Origin: Barnesiella sp. An55
GTDB taxonomy: Bacteria; Bacteroidota; Bacteroidia; Bacteroidales; Barnesiellaceae
Assembly (NCBI RefSeq): GCF_002161555.1
Contig: NZ_NFHZ01000008.1
Span: 1 to 64,000 of the forward strand
DNA: 64,000 nucleotides
Direction: 5' to 3'
Of the stretch, positions 53,329-62,361 are shown in pieces. Positions within the stretch are counted from its first letter, which is position 1. Each line of letters starts with the position of its first letter. A program made the translations under genes and the position numbers. Under the pieces are notes generated by a model, which had not been told where the DNA came from, did no database searches, and saw only the letters and a list, made by a program, of their open reading frames with translations.

Positions 53329-56300
53329 TTATTCCTCTTCCGGCTCGTTTGGTTTCAAGGCCGGCTGTGCCTTCCCGCCCGAAATCGAATCGGTGGGCAG
53401 GGCGGGCGTGGCCGGTGTGGTGTGTCGGGTCGAGTCGGCCGGAGCCTCGGGAATAACCGGTGTGGCCTGGCGGGTAGTATCGGGCGCAACCTCGGCAGGA
53501 GGGGTGTTGCGTTTGAACAGGTCGCTCCAGCGGTTGAAATCGTGGCGCAGCATGATACCCACGCCCTGGGTGGTGAGAGCCGATTTGATGTAGTAGTTCT
53601 GGTCGTTGTAGTGGTTGTAGGCCTTCAGCCGTATGGTTCCGCTCTTGTTGAGCAGGTACTCCAGATCGAAGTCTCCGATAAAAGTGTTGTTGTTCAGTGT
53701 ATTGTCGCGATACCCGAAATTGCCGTTGAAGATGAGCCGGTTGTTGAGCAGCTGGCTCGAGAGAGCGAGATCGACCTCCATGTCGGAGAAGTCGCCTTTT
53801 TCGCTGCGGAAGTTAGGCGAGATGTTCCAGTTGTCGCTCAATTGGCCCAGGATATTCCCCAGTTGCGACGAGAGAGTCGATGAGGCCACTGATACCAGCT
53901 CGTTGTTTCGGCTCTGTCCCATATTCATGAAGTCGGGGGTATAGAACCGGTTCAAGGCCAGCAGATAGATGATTTGGCGGTTCATCATGTCGTTGGTGCT
54001 GATGATGCTGCGCACCCGGCGGTCCACATCCTGGGTGAGGGTGGGGAAGGCAATGTCGAACGAGAGGTCGGGACGGCGCACGTCGCCAGCCACATTCAGG
54101 ATGGTCTGTACCGGTACGGTAGTGCGGGTGAGCTCCTTGTCGTTGGCAAAGTTCTCGTCGAGGTCGAGCAGGTTGGCCGTGAGCGAGTAGATGGCCGATA
54201 TGTCGAGGTTGGTCGCCATGGGGTCGCCGTGGAAGGAGACCCGGCTTCCCTCCTTGATGGAGAAGTCGCGGGTGATGATATCTTGCAGGCTGAAGTTGTA
54301 GCTTCCCTTCTCCAGCACATAGGAGCCATAGAGTTTCATGTCGTCGTCCACCGAGTTGTATTCCAGTAAGATACTTCCCCGGCCGGTCGCCTTGATCATG
54401 TCGCCGGTCGATTTGTCCATCACCAGGTTCACCTTGGCCTGGTTGGTAGCCTCGATTTGGAGGTTGAGCGACAAGACACTGTTGGCTTGAGTCTTGTCGT
54501 CCTCGAGCATGCGGGCATTGTTTTTGATAGCCATGCTGTCGGTGAGACTCTCTTCGGCCACGATCACGGGGCGGCTCGAGTTGGTAAAGGTGATGAAATC
54601 ATATTCGCCGGCCGCCTCGCTGCCCGAGAGGACAAACGTGAATTTCGACTGATCGCCGGTGGCCATGTTTACATCGATGCGGTTATAACCCGGTTCGCCC
54701 TTGATGAGCGCCGAGCCGGAGCCATAGATTGTGCCGTAGTAGGTGGAACTTTGTCGCTCGGTCATGTCGTAGGCGAGGAAGTCGCGGGCATTGGTGATGG
54801 CAATATCGTAGGTGAGGTCTTTGAAGTTGTGATGCGCGAGCCATCCCGACGCTTTGGCCGTGTGGCGCAGCTTGTCATAGACGGTCACGTTGTCGAACCA
54901 GATGCGGGTGGGCGAGAGGTGTATGCTGTCGGTGAGCGTGTAGTGTGTGTTGAGGTAGCCGATGCCGAAGTTGAAGTTCTCGACATAGGCATCGCCCGTC
55001 ACATTCAGAGCCTTGAACCGGCCGTAGAAGTCGATATGCCCGCTGGCCACTCCCGAGAGGTCGGTCATGACGGTTTCGACAAAGGGGTTCAGGAAGGCAA
55101 TGTTCAGCCGGTCGGGGTCGAACGAGAGGGCGAGCGAGTCTTTGGTGGGGAAGATATAGCCGTCGATATAGGTCTGTTTCTCTTCGGGCGTCTCGACAAA
55201 ACCTTTCATGAGGATACCCTGGTTGTCGTTGTCCCACATGCTGAAGAGGTGCAGGTCGCCAAATACAGCTCCGTTATAGGCAAAGTTCTTGACATCGAAC
55301 TGCTCGGTGCTGAGTCGGGGGGCCGATGTGAAGAGGTGCGAGGCCACCAGGTTGCCGGTGGCATTGCCGCCGAACGATACATGCCTGATGTTGAGTGTGC
55401 CGAATATGTAGTCGAGATCTACGTCGTTGAGCTTTATGTCGAGCTCGTCGTCCTCCAGGGCCGAGGCAACACCGTCGATGAGTATGTATTGCGGGGCATG
55501 CGATATTTCGAAGTCGCGTATCTCGAGGCGTTTGTCGGTAAAGGTAAGTTCGGCCGGTTTCATCTGCCAGATGGTGTCGTTGAAGATGAGCTTCGAGGGA
55601 TTGATGCGGGTGTGCACCTGCAACTTGTCTTCGTCGGGGGTGCGCATGAAGGAGGTCGAGGTGTTCAGTTCGCCGTAGAAGGTCGATTTGGTGTCGTTGT
55701 TCCAGTTGAGCACCAGGTCGAGGTTGTCTTTGCAGGCTTTGCTGCGCAGGCTCCAGGTGGTGCGTATTTGCTTTTTGTTATAGGTATTGGTTTCAACCGA
55801 CAGGTACATGTCGGCAGAGTCTTTGCGGGCACTGATATAGGTGTCTTCGATATGACTCTTCTTATACCACAGATGGGGTATCTCGCCGGTAACGACAGCC
55901 GTGCTGCGGGTACTGTTCATTTCGCCTTCGAGAATGGCCCGGTCGGTAAGGGTAATAGGCAGGTCAAACACCTGTGCCATGTGCATATTGGGCTCGATGG
56001 TGAAGCGGAATCGGAAGTCGTTGGGTGTCGTTGGAGCGACCTCTTTTCTCTTTTTGCCTTTGACCCGGTGCGAGCTCGGTTTCGTTTCGGCCGGTTGGGG
56101 CAGAAGCGAAGGGAGGGCATCGGTCACGAGGCGTTGCAGCGATTGAGGCAGTGACGAGAATTTGTAGTTGCCCTCGACCCAGCCGTTGATGTAGTCCGAG
56201 GTGATGGCGATACTTTGCGGTGTCTGTCGGTTGTGAGCCTCGATGCTCAGCCGGTCGATGGTGAACACGTCGTCGGGCTTTGTAAATACCAGGCTGTCGA

Positions 56301-58011
56301 TCGATATCGAGCCCTCGGCATTGTCGAGGTCGTTGCCGGTGAATTGGGCCGTAGCGTTGAAATCCAGTTTGGACCCCTTGTACTTGGGCATCAGTCGCAA
56401 CTCGGCCACGCGGATGTCGCGAGCCTGCAGGTTGAGGTCAAACTCCGACTCCTGCTGTTTCAGCACGGCGAGGCCTTCCACTTGTACCCGTCCGTTGGGA
56501 TCGTCGATTTGGGCGATGCCGTTGTAGCGGTTGTCGCCGAACTCGCCGTTGAGGGTGATGTTTTCATAGGGGTAGCCCTTGTATTCGAAGTAGTTGACGG
56601 TGCCTGCAAGTGTACCCGAGGGAGCCCGGTTGCGACTCTTGCGGCTGTCGAGCTCGACCTTGAAGATGATTTCGCCGTAGGGGTTACCTTCGGCAAAGAG
56701 TCCGTTCAGGTTGAACTTTTGCGACTCGATGAGGCCCGAATAGCGTATCGTACCCGGAGTCCCGTTCTGTTTGGCGGTGACGTCGGAGTGGATGGTTCCC
56801 AGGTCGGTAGTCAGGGTACCGCAGGCTGTCAGGTCGCGATGCTGGTTGGCAATATTGCCGCTGAACTGTATGTGCCCCAACCGGGCAATGGTGTGGCGTT
56901 GCTCGTCGGTGAGAGAGGGGATCTTTTGCAGAATGTGGTCCATTCCTTCGGCCGAGGCGTTCAGCGTGATGGGGTCGCACACGATGCTTCGGTTGGTGGC
57001 ATCGGTTATCTGTTTGACGGCGATTTGACTGTGGGCCGTGATGCTCCCTTGCCCGAAATCGAAGTCGAAGGTGTGCACATAGAAATTGTTGGGGGTACCC
57101 GACAGGTGTACCGACAGATTGACCGAGGTGTCGATTCCGTTGAGCAGAGGAACGAACGGAGCTATGTCGTTCAAGGCTATCCGGGCCAGAGGTATTTGCA
57201 GCGAGAAGCGGGTCTTGTCGATAATCTGGCGGGCCGAGAGCGAGTCGGGCAGGGTAGCCGTGAGGGGCTTTATGTCGATGAGGCTACCGGGCAGTTGTAT
57301 CTTGAAATCACTCAGCGATACCTGTTGGCGATTGCCTTCCAACTTGAATTGCAGCCGGTTGAGTGAGAAGCCCGAGCGTTCGTCAAAGGCCATTCGTCTG
57401 ACCGCCACATTAATCGAGTCGCCGGTAAGCGACTTGATCGAGAGTTTCGACAAGAGGTTGTGCACCTCGATGTGGTGTGGATCGAATCGCCCCGGTTCGG
57501 CCGGGGGGGCCGACAGCAGGTCGTAGCGTATTTTGCCCCGGCGAATGATGGCGTTGTTTATCTTGAACTTGATTTTTTCTTTGGGTTGGCCCGATTTGCT
57601 TTTGAAGGCATCGATGACAAATTGCAGGTTGGTGACCGAGTCGGGAGTTGCCTGTGTGATGTGGGCATTGAGACCAAACAACTGGATGTTGGTGAAGATG
57701 AGCTCTTTGTTGAATATGAGATCCGAGAGGGCAATACCGGCCGAGAGCTTGTTGGCATACATCAGCGTGTCGCCCTTCTGGTCGGGAAGATAGACCCCGA
57801 AGAGTTCGAGCTTGTTGAAGGGCGAGATTTGTATGCGGTCGATGGCTACGGGACTGCCCAGCAGGGTCGAGAGCTCTTTGACACCGACACGCCTCACCCG
57901 GTCCTGTACGCCGGGAATCGACAGCAGGATATAGGAGAGCGTGTATATCGCTATGATCGAGATGATAACGATATGGACAAGGATCCGAAATACCGAATAG
58001 AATTTCCTCAT
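53329..58011 (-). CDS. tamB: Translocation and assembly module protein TamB (DUF490)
   Basis: The 1560-aa protein has an N-terminal membrane anchor (IISIIAIYTLSYILLSI), a very long beta-rich middle of the AsmA/VPS13-like bridge type, and the conserved C-terminal DUF490 part (FHGDPMATNLDISAIYSLTA, LDLDENFANDKELTRTTVPV, NVAGDVRRPDLSFDIAFPTL). TamB spans the periplasm and is thought to carry phospholipid from the inner to the outer membrane or help insert outer-membrane proteins with TamA. After the domain there is a Pro/Thr-rich tail of about 60 residues. It is convergent with nadE and divergent from tsaD. Confidence 0.9.
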   Translation of the reverse strand: MRKFYSVFRILVHIVIISIIAIYTLSYILLSIPGVQDRVRRVGVKELSTLLGSPVAIDRIQISPFNKLELFGVYLPDQKGDTLMYANKLSAGIALSDLIFNKELIFTNIQLFGLNAHITQATPDSVTNLQFVIDAFKSKSGQPKEKIKFKINNAIIRRGKIRYDLLSAPPAEPGRFDPHHIEVHNLLSKLSIKSLTGDSINVAVRRMAFDERSGFSLNRLQFKLEGNRQQVSLSDFKIQLPGSLIDIKPLTATLPDSLSARQIIDKTRFSLQIPLARIALNDIAPFVPLLNGIDTSVNLSVHLSGTPNNFYVHTFDFDFGQGSITAHSQIAVKQITDATNRSIVCDPITLNASAEGMDHILQKIPSLTDEQRHTIARLGHIQFSGNIANQHRDLTACGTLTTDLGTIHSDVTAKQNGTPGTIRYSGLIESQKFNLNGLFAEGNPYGEIIFKVELDSRKSRNRAPSGTLAGTVNYFEYKGYPYENITLNGEFGDNRYNGIAQIDDPNGRVQVEGLAVLKQQESEFDLNLQARDIRVAELRLMPKYKGSKLDFNATAQFTGNDLDNAEGSISIDSLVFTKPDDVFTIDRLSIEAHNRQTPQSIAITSDYINGWVEGNYKFSSLPQSLQRLVTDALPSLLPQPAETKPSSHRVKGKKRKEVAPTTPNDFRFRFTIEPNMHMAQVFDLPITLTDRAILEGEMNSTRSTAVVTGEIPHLWYKKSHIEDTYISARKDSADMYLSVETNTYNKKQIRTTWSLRSKACKDNLDLVLNWNNDTKSTFYGELNTSTSFMRTPDEDKLQVHTRINPSKLIFNDTIWQMKPAELTFTDKRLEIRDFEISHAPQYILIDGVASALEDDELDIKLNDVDLDYIFGTLNIRHVSFGGNATGNLVASHLFTSAPRLSTEQFDVKNFAYNGAVFGDLHLFSMWDNDNQGILMKGFVETPEEKQTYIDGYIFPTKDSLALSFDPDRLNIAFLNPFVETVMTDLSGVASGHIDFYGRFKALNVTGDAYVENFNFGIGYLNTHYTLTDSIHLSPTRIWFDNVTVYDKLRHTAKASGWLAHHNFKDLTYDIAITNARDFLAYDMTERQSSTYYGTIYGSGSALIKGEPGYNRIDVNMATGDQSKFTFVLSGSEAAGEYDFITFTNSSRPVIVAEESLTDSMAIKNNARMLEDDKTQANSVLSLNLQIEATNQAKVNLVMDKSTGDMIKATGRGSILLEYNSVDDDMKLYGSYVLEKGSYNFSLQDIITRDFSIKEGSRVSFHGDPMATNLDISAIYSLTANLLDLDENFANDKELTRTTVPVQTILNVAGDVRRPDLSFDIAFPTLTQDVDRRVRSIISTNDMMNRQIIYLLALNRFYTPDFMNMGQSRNNELVSVASSTLSSQLGNILGQLSDNWNISPNFRSEKGDFSDMEVDLALSSQLLNNRLIFNGNFGYRDNTLNNNTFIGDFDLEYLLNKSGTIRLKAYNHYNDQNYYIKSALTTQGVGIMLRHDFNRWSDLFKRNTPPAEVAPDTTRQATPVIPEAPADSTRHTTPATPALPTDSISGGKAQPALKPNEPEEE

Positions 58012-58023
58012 ATTTAAAACGAT

Positions 58024-58032
58024 ACAAAAATA
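58024..58032 (-). promoter_or_regulatory. -7 promoter box of tamB
   Basis: TATTTTTGT on the minus strand, 12 bp ahead of the tamB ATG, fits TAnnTTTG. The leader would be very short. Confidence 0.45.
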
Positions 58033-58130
58033 GTGTATCCTTTTGAAAGTTTCGACAGAATCGGCTCTTTTCTTTCGGGACGAGTTGTGAAAAAAAATGT
58101 AAAGTCGAGCGCTTTTTGCCTATAAATATG

Positions 58131-58139
58131 TATTTTTGC
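58131..58139 (+). promoter_or_regulatory. -7 promoter box of tsaD-cinA
   Basis: TATTTTTGC fits TAnnTTTG and lies 52 bp before the ATG at 58191. It also argues against the ATG at 58116. Confidence 0.55.
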
Positions 58140-58190
58140 AGACCTCGAAAGAGCGATCATTATTATAGTATCAAAGATAAACCATACGAT

Positions 58191-59210
58191 ATGAGTGTAA
58201 CAATCTTAGGCATAGAATCGTCGTGCGACGATACCTCGGCAGCTGTGATTCGCGACGAGGTGATGCTGTCGAATGTGATTGCCAGCCAGGCCGTGCACGA
58301 AGCCTATGGCGGTGTGGTACCCGAACTGGCTTCGCGAGCTCATCAGCAAAATATCATTCCCGTGGTTTCTGAGGCCCTGAAACGGGCCGGGGTCAAACCC
58401 GAAGAGTTGAATGCCGTAGCCTTCACCCGGGGGCCGGGCCTCATGGGGTCGCTGTTGGTGGGTACCTCGTTTGCCAAGGGATTCACGACGGCCCTCAATA
58501 TTCCGCTGGTCGAAGTCAACCACTTGCAGGCTCATGTGATGGCTCATTTCATCAAGCGTTCGCCCGACGACAATACGCGGCCTCCTTTTCCCTTCCTGTG
58601 TCTGCTCGTTTCGGGCGGGAACTCACAGATTATAAAGGTAGAGGCCTACAACAAGATGTCGGTCATCGGGCAGACTATCGACGATGCAGCCGGCGAGGCC
58701 TTCGACAAGTGTGCCAAGGTGATGGGGTTGCCCTATCCCGGCGGACCGATAGTCGATCGCCTGGCCAAGGAGGGAAATCCCAAGGCCTTTGCTTTGAACA
58801 AACCGCATATACCCGGGCTCGATTACAGCTTCAGCGGTTTGAAGACCTCGTTCCTCTACCTGTTGCGCGACCGCGTGAAGGAAGACCCCGATTTCATTGC
58901 CAAGAACCAGTGCGACCTGTGTGCTTCGTTGCAGGCCACGATTGTCGATATACTCATGGACAAGCTCTATAAAGCGGTGAAACAGACGGGTATCAAGCAC
59001 GTGGCTGTAGCCGGCGGCGTCTCGGCCAATTCGGCCGTGCGGGGCGCCTTTGAGGAGTATGCCCGCCGCTACGGCTGGACGGTCTATCTGCCGCCCTTCT
59101 CGTTTACTACCGACAATGCTGCCATGGTGGCCATTACAGGATATTACAAGTATCTGGACAAAGAGTTTTGCAGTATCGAGAAGGCACCCTTTGCCCGGGT
59201 CGAGATATAA
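58191..59210 (+). CDS. tsaD: tRNA threonylcarbamoyladenosine transferase subunit TsaD
   Basis: TsaD transfers threonylcarbamoyl from the AMP adduct made by TsaC to A37 of ANN-reading tRNAs, with TsaB and TsaE. The ATPase-fold core shows LGIESSCDDTSAAVI and PELASRAHQQNI with the metal histidines. Further family segments are FTRGPGLMGSLLVG, VNHLQAHVMAHF and VSGGNSQIIKV. The C-terminal part has VAGGVSANSAVRGAF and FTTDNAAMVAI. The start is at 58191 (MSVTILGIESS), after the -7 box. Length is 339 aa. cinA follows after 12 bp. Confidence 0.97.
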   Translation: MSVTILGIESSCDDTSAAVIRDEVMLSNVIASQAVHEAYGGVVPELASRAHQQNIIPVVSEALKRAGVKPEELNAVAFTRGPGLMGSLLVGTSFAKGFTTALNIPLVEVNHLQAHVMAHFIKRSPDDNTRPPFPFLCLLVSGGNSQIIKVEAYNKMSVIGQTIDDAAGEAFDKCAKVMGLPYPGGPIVDRLAKEGNPKAFALNKPHIPGLDYSFSGLKTSFLYLLRDRVKEDPDFIAKNQCDLCASLQATIVDILMDKLYKAVKQTGIKHVAVAGGVSANSAVRGAFEEYARRYGWTVYLPPFSFTTDNAAMVAITGYYKYLDKEFCSIEKAPFARVEI

Positions 59211-59222
59211 AATGCATAACTC

Positions 59223-60464
59223 ATGAATGTCGAGATTATTGTTATCGGCGACGAACTGCTAATCGGGCAGGTCACCGATACCAACTCGGGGTGGATTGCC
59301 CGCGAGTTGAATCATGTGGGGTGGGAGGTTACCGAAATTACCACCGTGCGAGACCGGGAGCGCGAGATTACCGATGCGCTCGACAGTTCGTTCAGTCGAG
59401 TCGATGTGGTGCTGATGACCGGCGGCCTGGGTCCCACGAAAGACGATATTACCAAGCAGACCCTCTGCCGCTATTTCGGTGGCAAGATGGTCTTCGACGA
59501 GACGGTGTGTGCCCATGTCGAGGAGATTTTTCGTCGGCGCCATTTGCAGATGAACACCTCGACACACGACCAGGCCTATGTGCCCGACGTGTGCACCGTC
59601 ATAGAGAACCCGGTGGGCACGGCGCCCGTCATGTGGTTCGAGCGCGAGGGTAAGGTATTGGTATCGATGCCGGGTGTCCCCATGGAGATGAAGACGGTAA
59701 TGCAACAGACCGTTATCGACCGGTTGCGTCACCACTTCAGCGACCACTCGGCCATCTTGCACCGCACCTGTCTGGTCAAGGACTTTACCGAGTCGCGTCT
59801 CTCCGAATCGCTTGTCGATTTCGAGCGTCAGTTGCCTGCCTGCATCAAGTTGGCCTATCTGCCCACGCCCGGTGTTATCCGCCTGCGGCTTACGGCCCGC
59901 GGCGACGACGAGACCCAGTTGCAGACGGTTATAGACGGTGAGTTTGCCAAGTTGAAAGCCCAGTTGGGCCCGCATCTGTTTTGCGATACCGATACCACAT
60001 TGGCCGGGGCCGTGGGACTCATCCTGGCCCGGCGAGGCGAGACGGTAGCCACGGCCGAGAGTTGCACCGGCGGCAACATAGCCCACGAGATTACACGCGT
60101 GGCCGGTAGCTCAACCTATTTCAAAGGCAGTGTCGTGGCTTATGCCAATGAGGTGAAAGAGCATGTGCTGCAAGTCTCGCCCCAGACCCTCGAGCAGTGC
60201 GGAGCCGTGAGCCGCGATACCGTGTTGCAGATGACGGCCGGTGTGCAGCGGTTGCTCTCGGTCGATTGTGCGGTGGCCACCTCGGGCATTGCCGGTCCGG
60301 GTGGAGGCAGTGTCGAGAAACCGGTAGGCACGGTGTGGATTGCCGCCCGTTACGGCACGCGCGACAAAGTCGAGTGTTTCCACTTCGAAGGAGACCGCGA
60401 GCAGGTGATTTCGCGGGCCACGCAAGCGGCACTACTCATGCTGGTACAGCTCCTCACCGAGTAG
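59223..60464 (+). CDS. cinA: CinA family nicotinamide-nucleotide amidohydrolase
   Basis: The N-terminal MoCF-like domain starts EIIVIGDELLIGQVTDTNSG and includes MTGGLGPTKDDITKQ. The C-terminal PncC domain has AESCTGGNIAHEITRVAGSS, KGSVVAYANEVKEHVLQVS and SGIAGPGGGSVEKPVGTVWI. The protein removes pyrophosphate from ADP-ribose and deamidates NMN, salvaging NAD breakdown products. Length 413 aa is normal. It is probably co-transcribed with tsaD (12 bp gap). Confidence 0.95.
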   Translation: MNVEIIVIGDELLIGQVTDTNSGWIARELNHVGWEVTEITTVRDREREITDALDSSFSRVDVVLMTGGLGPTKDDITKQTLCRYFGGKMVFDETVCAHVEEIFRRRHLQMNTSTHDQAYVPDVCTVIENPVGTAPVMWFEREGKVLVSMPGVPMEMKTVMQQTVIDRLRHHFSDHSAILHRTCLVKDFTESRLSESLVDFERQLPACIKLAYLPTPGVIRLRLTARGDDETQLQTVIDGEFAKLKAQLGPHLFCDTDTTLAGAVGLILARRGETVATAESCTGGNIAHEITRVAGSSTYFKGSVVAYANEVKEHVLQVSPQTLEQCGAVSRDTVLQMTAGVQRLLSVDCAVATSGIAGPGGGSVEKPVGTVWIAARYGTRDKVECFHFEGDREQVISRATQAALLMLVQLLTE

Positions 60465-60502
60465 GGTGAACGGAAAAAGTTTCTATTTTAATAGGCTAAA
60501 AA

Positions 60503-60535
60503 TTTGGAACCTATTCTTAAAATGCTTTACTTTGC
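60503..60535 (+). promoter_or_regulatory. Promoter of the rpmB operon
   Basis: TTTG (60503-60506), a 20-bp spacer and TTACTTTGC (60527-60535), one mismatch to TAnnTTTG. It lies 50 bp before rpmB. Confidence 0.6.
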
Positions 60536-60585
60536 ACTCTGTTTGCGAAAGCAGTAAGAAAAAACAAATAAAATAATAGATAGCG

Positions 60586-60840
60586 ATGTCAAAGATTTGT
60601 CAAATTACAGGGAAAAAAGCAATGGTTGGCAACAACGTTTCGCACTCGAAAAGAAGAACGAAAAGAAGATTCAATGTCAACCTCTTTACGAAGAAATTTT
60701 ATTGGGTAGAACAGGATTGCTGGATCACGCTTACACTGTCGGCTGCCGGTCTTCGTACAATCAATAAAATGGGATTAGACGCAGCTCTCAAACAAGCTGC
60801 CGGAAATGGGTATTTAACTGAAGTAAAAATGTTGTATTAA
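60586..60840 (+). CDS. rpmB: 50S ribosomal protein L28
   Basis: The 84-aa protein begins [20 protein letters not shown] and contains [13 protein letters not shown], the standard L28 motif. It is a component of the large subunit. It heads a three-gene unit with rpmG (3 bp gap) and the DUF4295 gene. This arrangement is typical of Bacteroidetes. Confidence 0.97.
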   Translation: MSKICQITGKKAMVGNNVSHSKRRTKRRFNVNLFTKKFYWVEQDCWITLTLSAAGLRTINKMGLDAALKQAAGNGYLTEVKMLY

Positions 60841-60843
60841 GAT

Positions 60844-61032
60844 ATGGCAAAGAAAGCAAAAGGTAATCGCGTTCAAGTAATCCTTGAGTGCACGGAGCAC
60901 AAGGCTAGTGGTATGCCTGGAACGTCGCGTTATATTACCACCAAGAACAGAAAAAATACCACAGAGCGTTTGGAGTTGAAAAAATACAACCCCATTCTGA
61001 AAAGAGTTACTGTACACAAAGAAATAAAATAA
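60844..61032 (+). CDS. rpmG: 50S ribosomal protein L33
   Basis: The 62-aa protein has the L33 sequence ([12 protein letters not shown] ... [20 protein letters not shown]). It has only one cysteine and lacks the two CxxC zinc pairs, so it is the zinc-free form. It lies between rpmB and the DUF4295 gene. Confidence 0.96.
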   Translation: MAKKAKGNRVQVILECTEHKASGMPGTSRYITTKNRKNTTERLELKKYNPILKRVTVHKEIK

Positions 61033-61046
61033 GGAAGGATTGAACC

Positions 61047-61199
61047 ATGGCAAAGAAAACAGTTGCATCGTTGCAAAAAGGCGAAGGCCGTACTTATTCT
61101 AAAGTGATTAAAATGGTGAAATCGCCGAAAACGGGTGCTTACACGTTCCAAGAGGAAATGGTACCCAACGACTCGGTGAAGGACGTACTGAGTAAGTAA
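61047..61199 (+). CDS. DUF4295 small basic protein
   Basis: A 50-codon gene encodes MAKKTVASLQKGEGRTYSKV and on to NDSVKDVLSK. It is conserved right behind rpmG in Bacteroidetes and is preceded by AAGGAAGGA. Its basic composition and its place with L28 and L33 suggest a ribosome-associated protein, but its role is not known to me. Confidence 0.9.
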   Translation: MAKKTVASLQKGEGRTYSKVIKMVKSPKTGAYTFQEEMVPNDSVKDVLSK

Positions 61200-61222
61200 G
61201 TCATAATTAGCGCAATATAAAG

Positions 61223-61258
61223 AAAACTTTCTTATACAAAATGTGTAAGGAAGTTTTT
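61223..61258 (+). terminator. Terminator of the rpmB-rpmG-DUF4295 unit
   Basis: AAAACTTTCTTATACA pairs (with two G-T pairs) with TGTGTAAGGAAGTTTT, and a long T-run follows. Confidence 0.85.
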
Positions 61259-61277
61259 TTTTACCATGATAATTTTA

Positions 61278-61286
61278 TAGCTTTGC
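61278..61286 (+). promoter_or_regulatory. -7 promoter box of ftsY
   Basis: TAGCTTTGC fits TAnnTTTG, directly before the longest open frame (61290). The family start at 61332 leaves a leader of about 40 bases. Confidence 0.55.
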
Positions 61287-61331
61287 ATAATGTGCAGTAG
61301 CTCTGCACGACGACATATTAAATATTCACAT

Positions 61332-62285
61332 ATGGGATTTTTTGATTTCTTTTCGAGAGAGAAAAAGGAGACCCTGGACAAAGGGCTCTCCAAAACCAAA
61401 GAGGGCGTGTTTTCCAAACTGGCCCGCATCGTGGCCGGGAAGTCTCAGGTCGATGATGCCATTCTGGACGATTTGGAAGAGGTGCTCATTACCTCGGATG
61501 TGGGCGTAGAGACTACGCTGCGCATCATCGAGCGTATCGAAAAACGGGTGGCTCGTGACAAATATATCAATACCAACGAGCTGAATCGTATTCTTCGCGA
61601 AGAGATCACCGCGCTCTTGACCGAAAACGGTGTGGAAGAGGAGGGCGAGTTTACCGTGCCTGCCGACAAGAAACCCTATGTGATTATGGTTGTGGGCGTG
61701 AACGGTGTGGGCAAGACGACCACGATTGGAAAGCTGGCCTACCAGTACAAGAAGCGCGGCTACAGCGTCTATCTGGGTGCCGCCGATACCTTCAGGGCCG
61801 CCGCCGTAGAGCAGTTGATGATTTGGGGCGAGCGGGTAGGTGTACCCGTGGTGAAACAGAAGATGGGGGCCGACCCTGCTTCGGTAGCCTTCGATACCCT
61901 CAGCTCGGCCAAAGCCAACAATGCCGATGTGGTGATTATCGATACCGCCGGTCGTCTGCACAACAAGCTGAACCTGATGAACGAGCTAACCAAAATCAAG
62001 AAGGTGATGGAAAAGATCGTGCCCGGGGCTCCGCACGAGGTGCTGCTGGTGCTCGACGGCTCGACCGGGCAGAATGCCTTTGAACAGGCCAAACAGTTTA
62101 CGGCAGCCACCGAGGTAAACGAGCTGGCGATAACCAAGCTCGACGGTACGGCCAAGGGGGGTGTGGTCATCGGTATATCGGACCACTTCAAAATCCCCGT
62201 CAAGTACATTGGGTTGGGCGAGGGCATGGAAGACTTGCAGGTATTCCGCCGGAAAGAGTTCGTCGATTCCCTGTTCGGTGATTGA
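61332..62285 (+). CDS. ftsY: Signal recognition particle receptor FtsY
   Basis: FtsY receives the SRP-ribosome complex at the membrane and hydrolyses GTP together with Ffh. Motifs: GVNGVGKTTTIGKLA, DTFRAAAVEQL, DTAGRLHNKLNLMNEL and TKLDGTAKGG. The short N-terminus (MGFFDFFSREKKETLDKGL) is the membrane-binding amphipathic start, so I take 61332. Length is 317 aa, without the long acidic A domain of enterobacteria. It partners ffh at 37846-39168. Confidence 0.96.
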   Translation: MGFFDFFSREKKETLDKGLSKTKEGVFSKLARIVAGKSQVDDAILDDLEEVLITSDVGVETTLRIIERIEKRVARDKYINTNELNRILREEITALLTENGVEEEGEFTVPADKKPYVIMVVGVNGVGKTTTIGKLAYQYKKRGYSVYLGAADTFRAAAVEQLMIWGERVGVPVVKQKMGADPASVAFDTLSSAKANNADVVIIDTAGRLHNKLNLMNELTKIKKVMEKIVPGAPHEVLLVLDGSTGQNAFEQAKQFTAATEVNELAITKLDGTAKGGVVIGISDHFKIPVKYIGLGEGMEDLQVFRRKEFVDSLFGD

Positions 62286-62303
62286 TTTTTGAATTTCCCA
62301 TTT

Positions 62304-62347
62304 ACGGCTGGGGAGTCGAGTATCGACTCTCGTAGCCGTCTTTTTTT
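62304..62347 (+). terminator. Terminator of ftsY
   Basis: ACGGCT pairs with AGCCGT, with an inner GAGTCGA/TCGACTC stem, followed by CTTTTTTTC. It ends 14 bp before rimO. Confidence 0.85.
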
Positions 62348-62361
62348 CATGTAATGTCAAG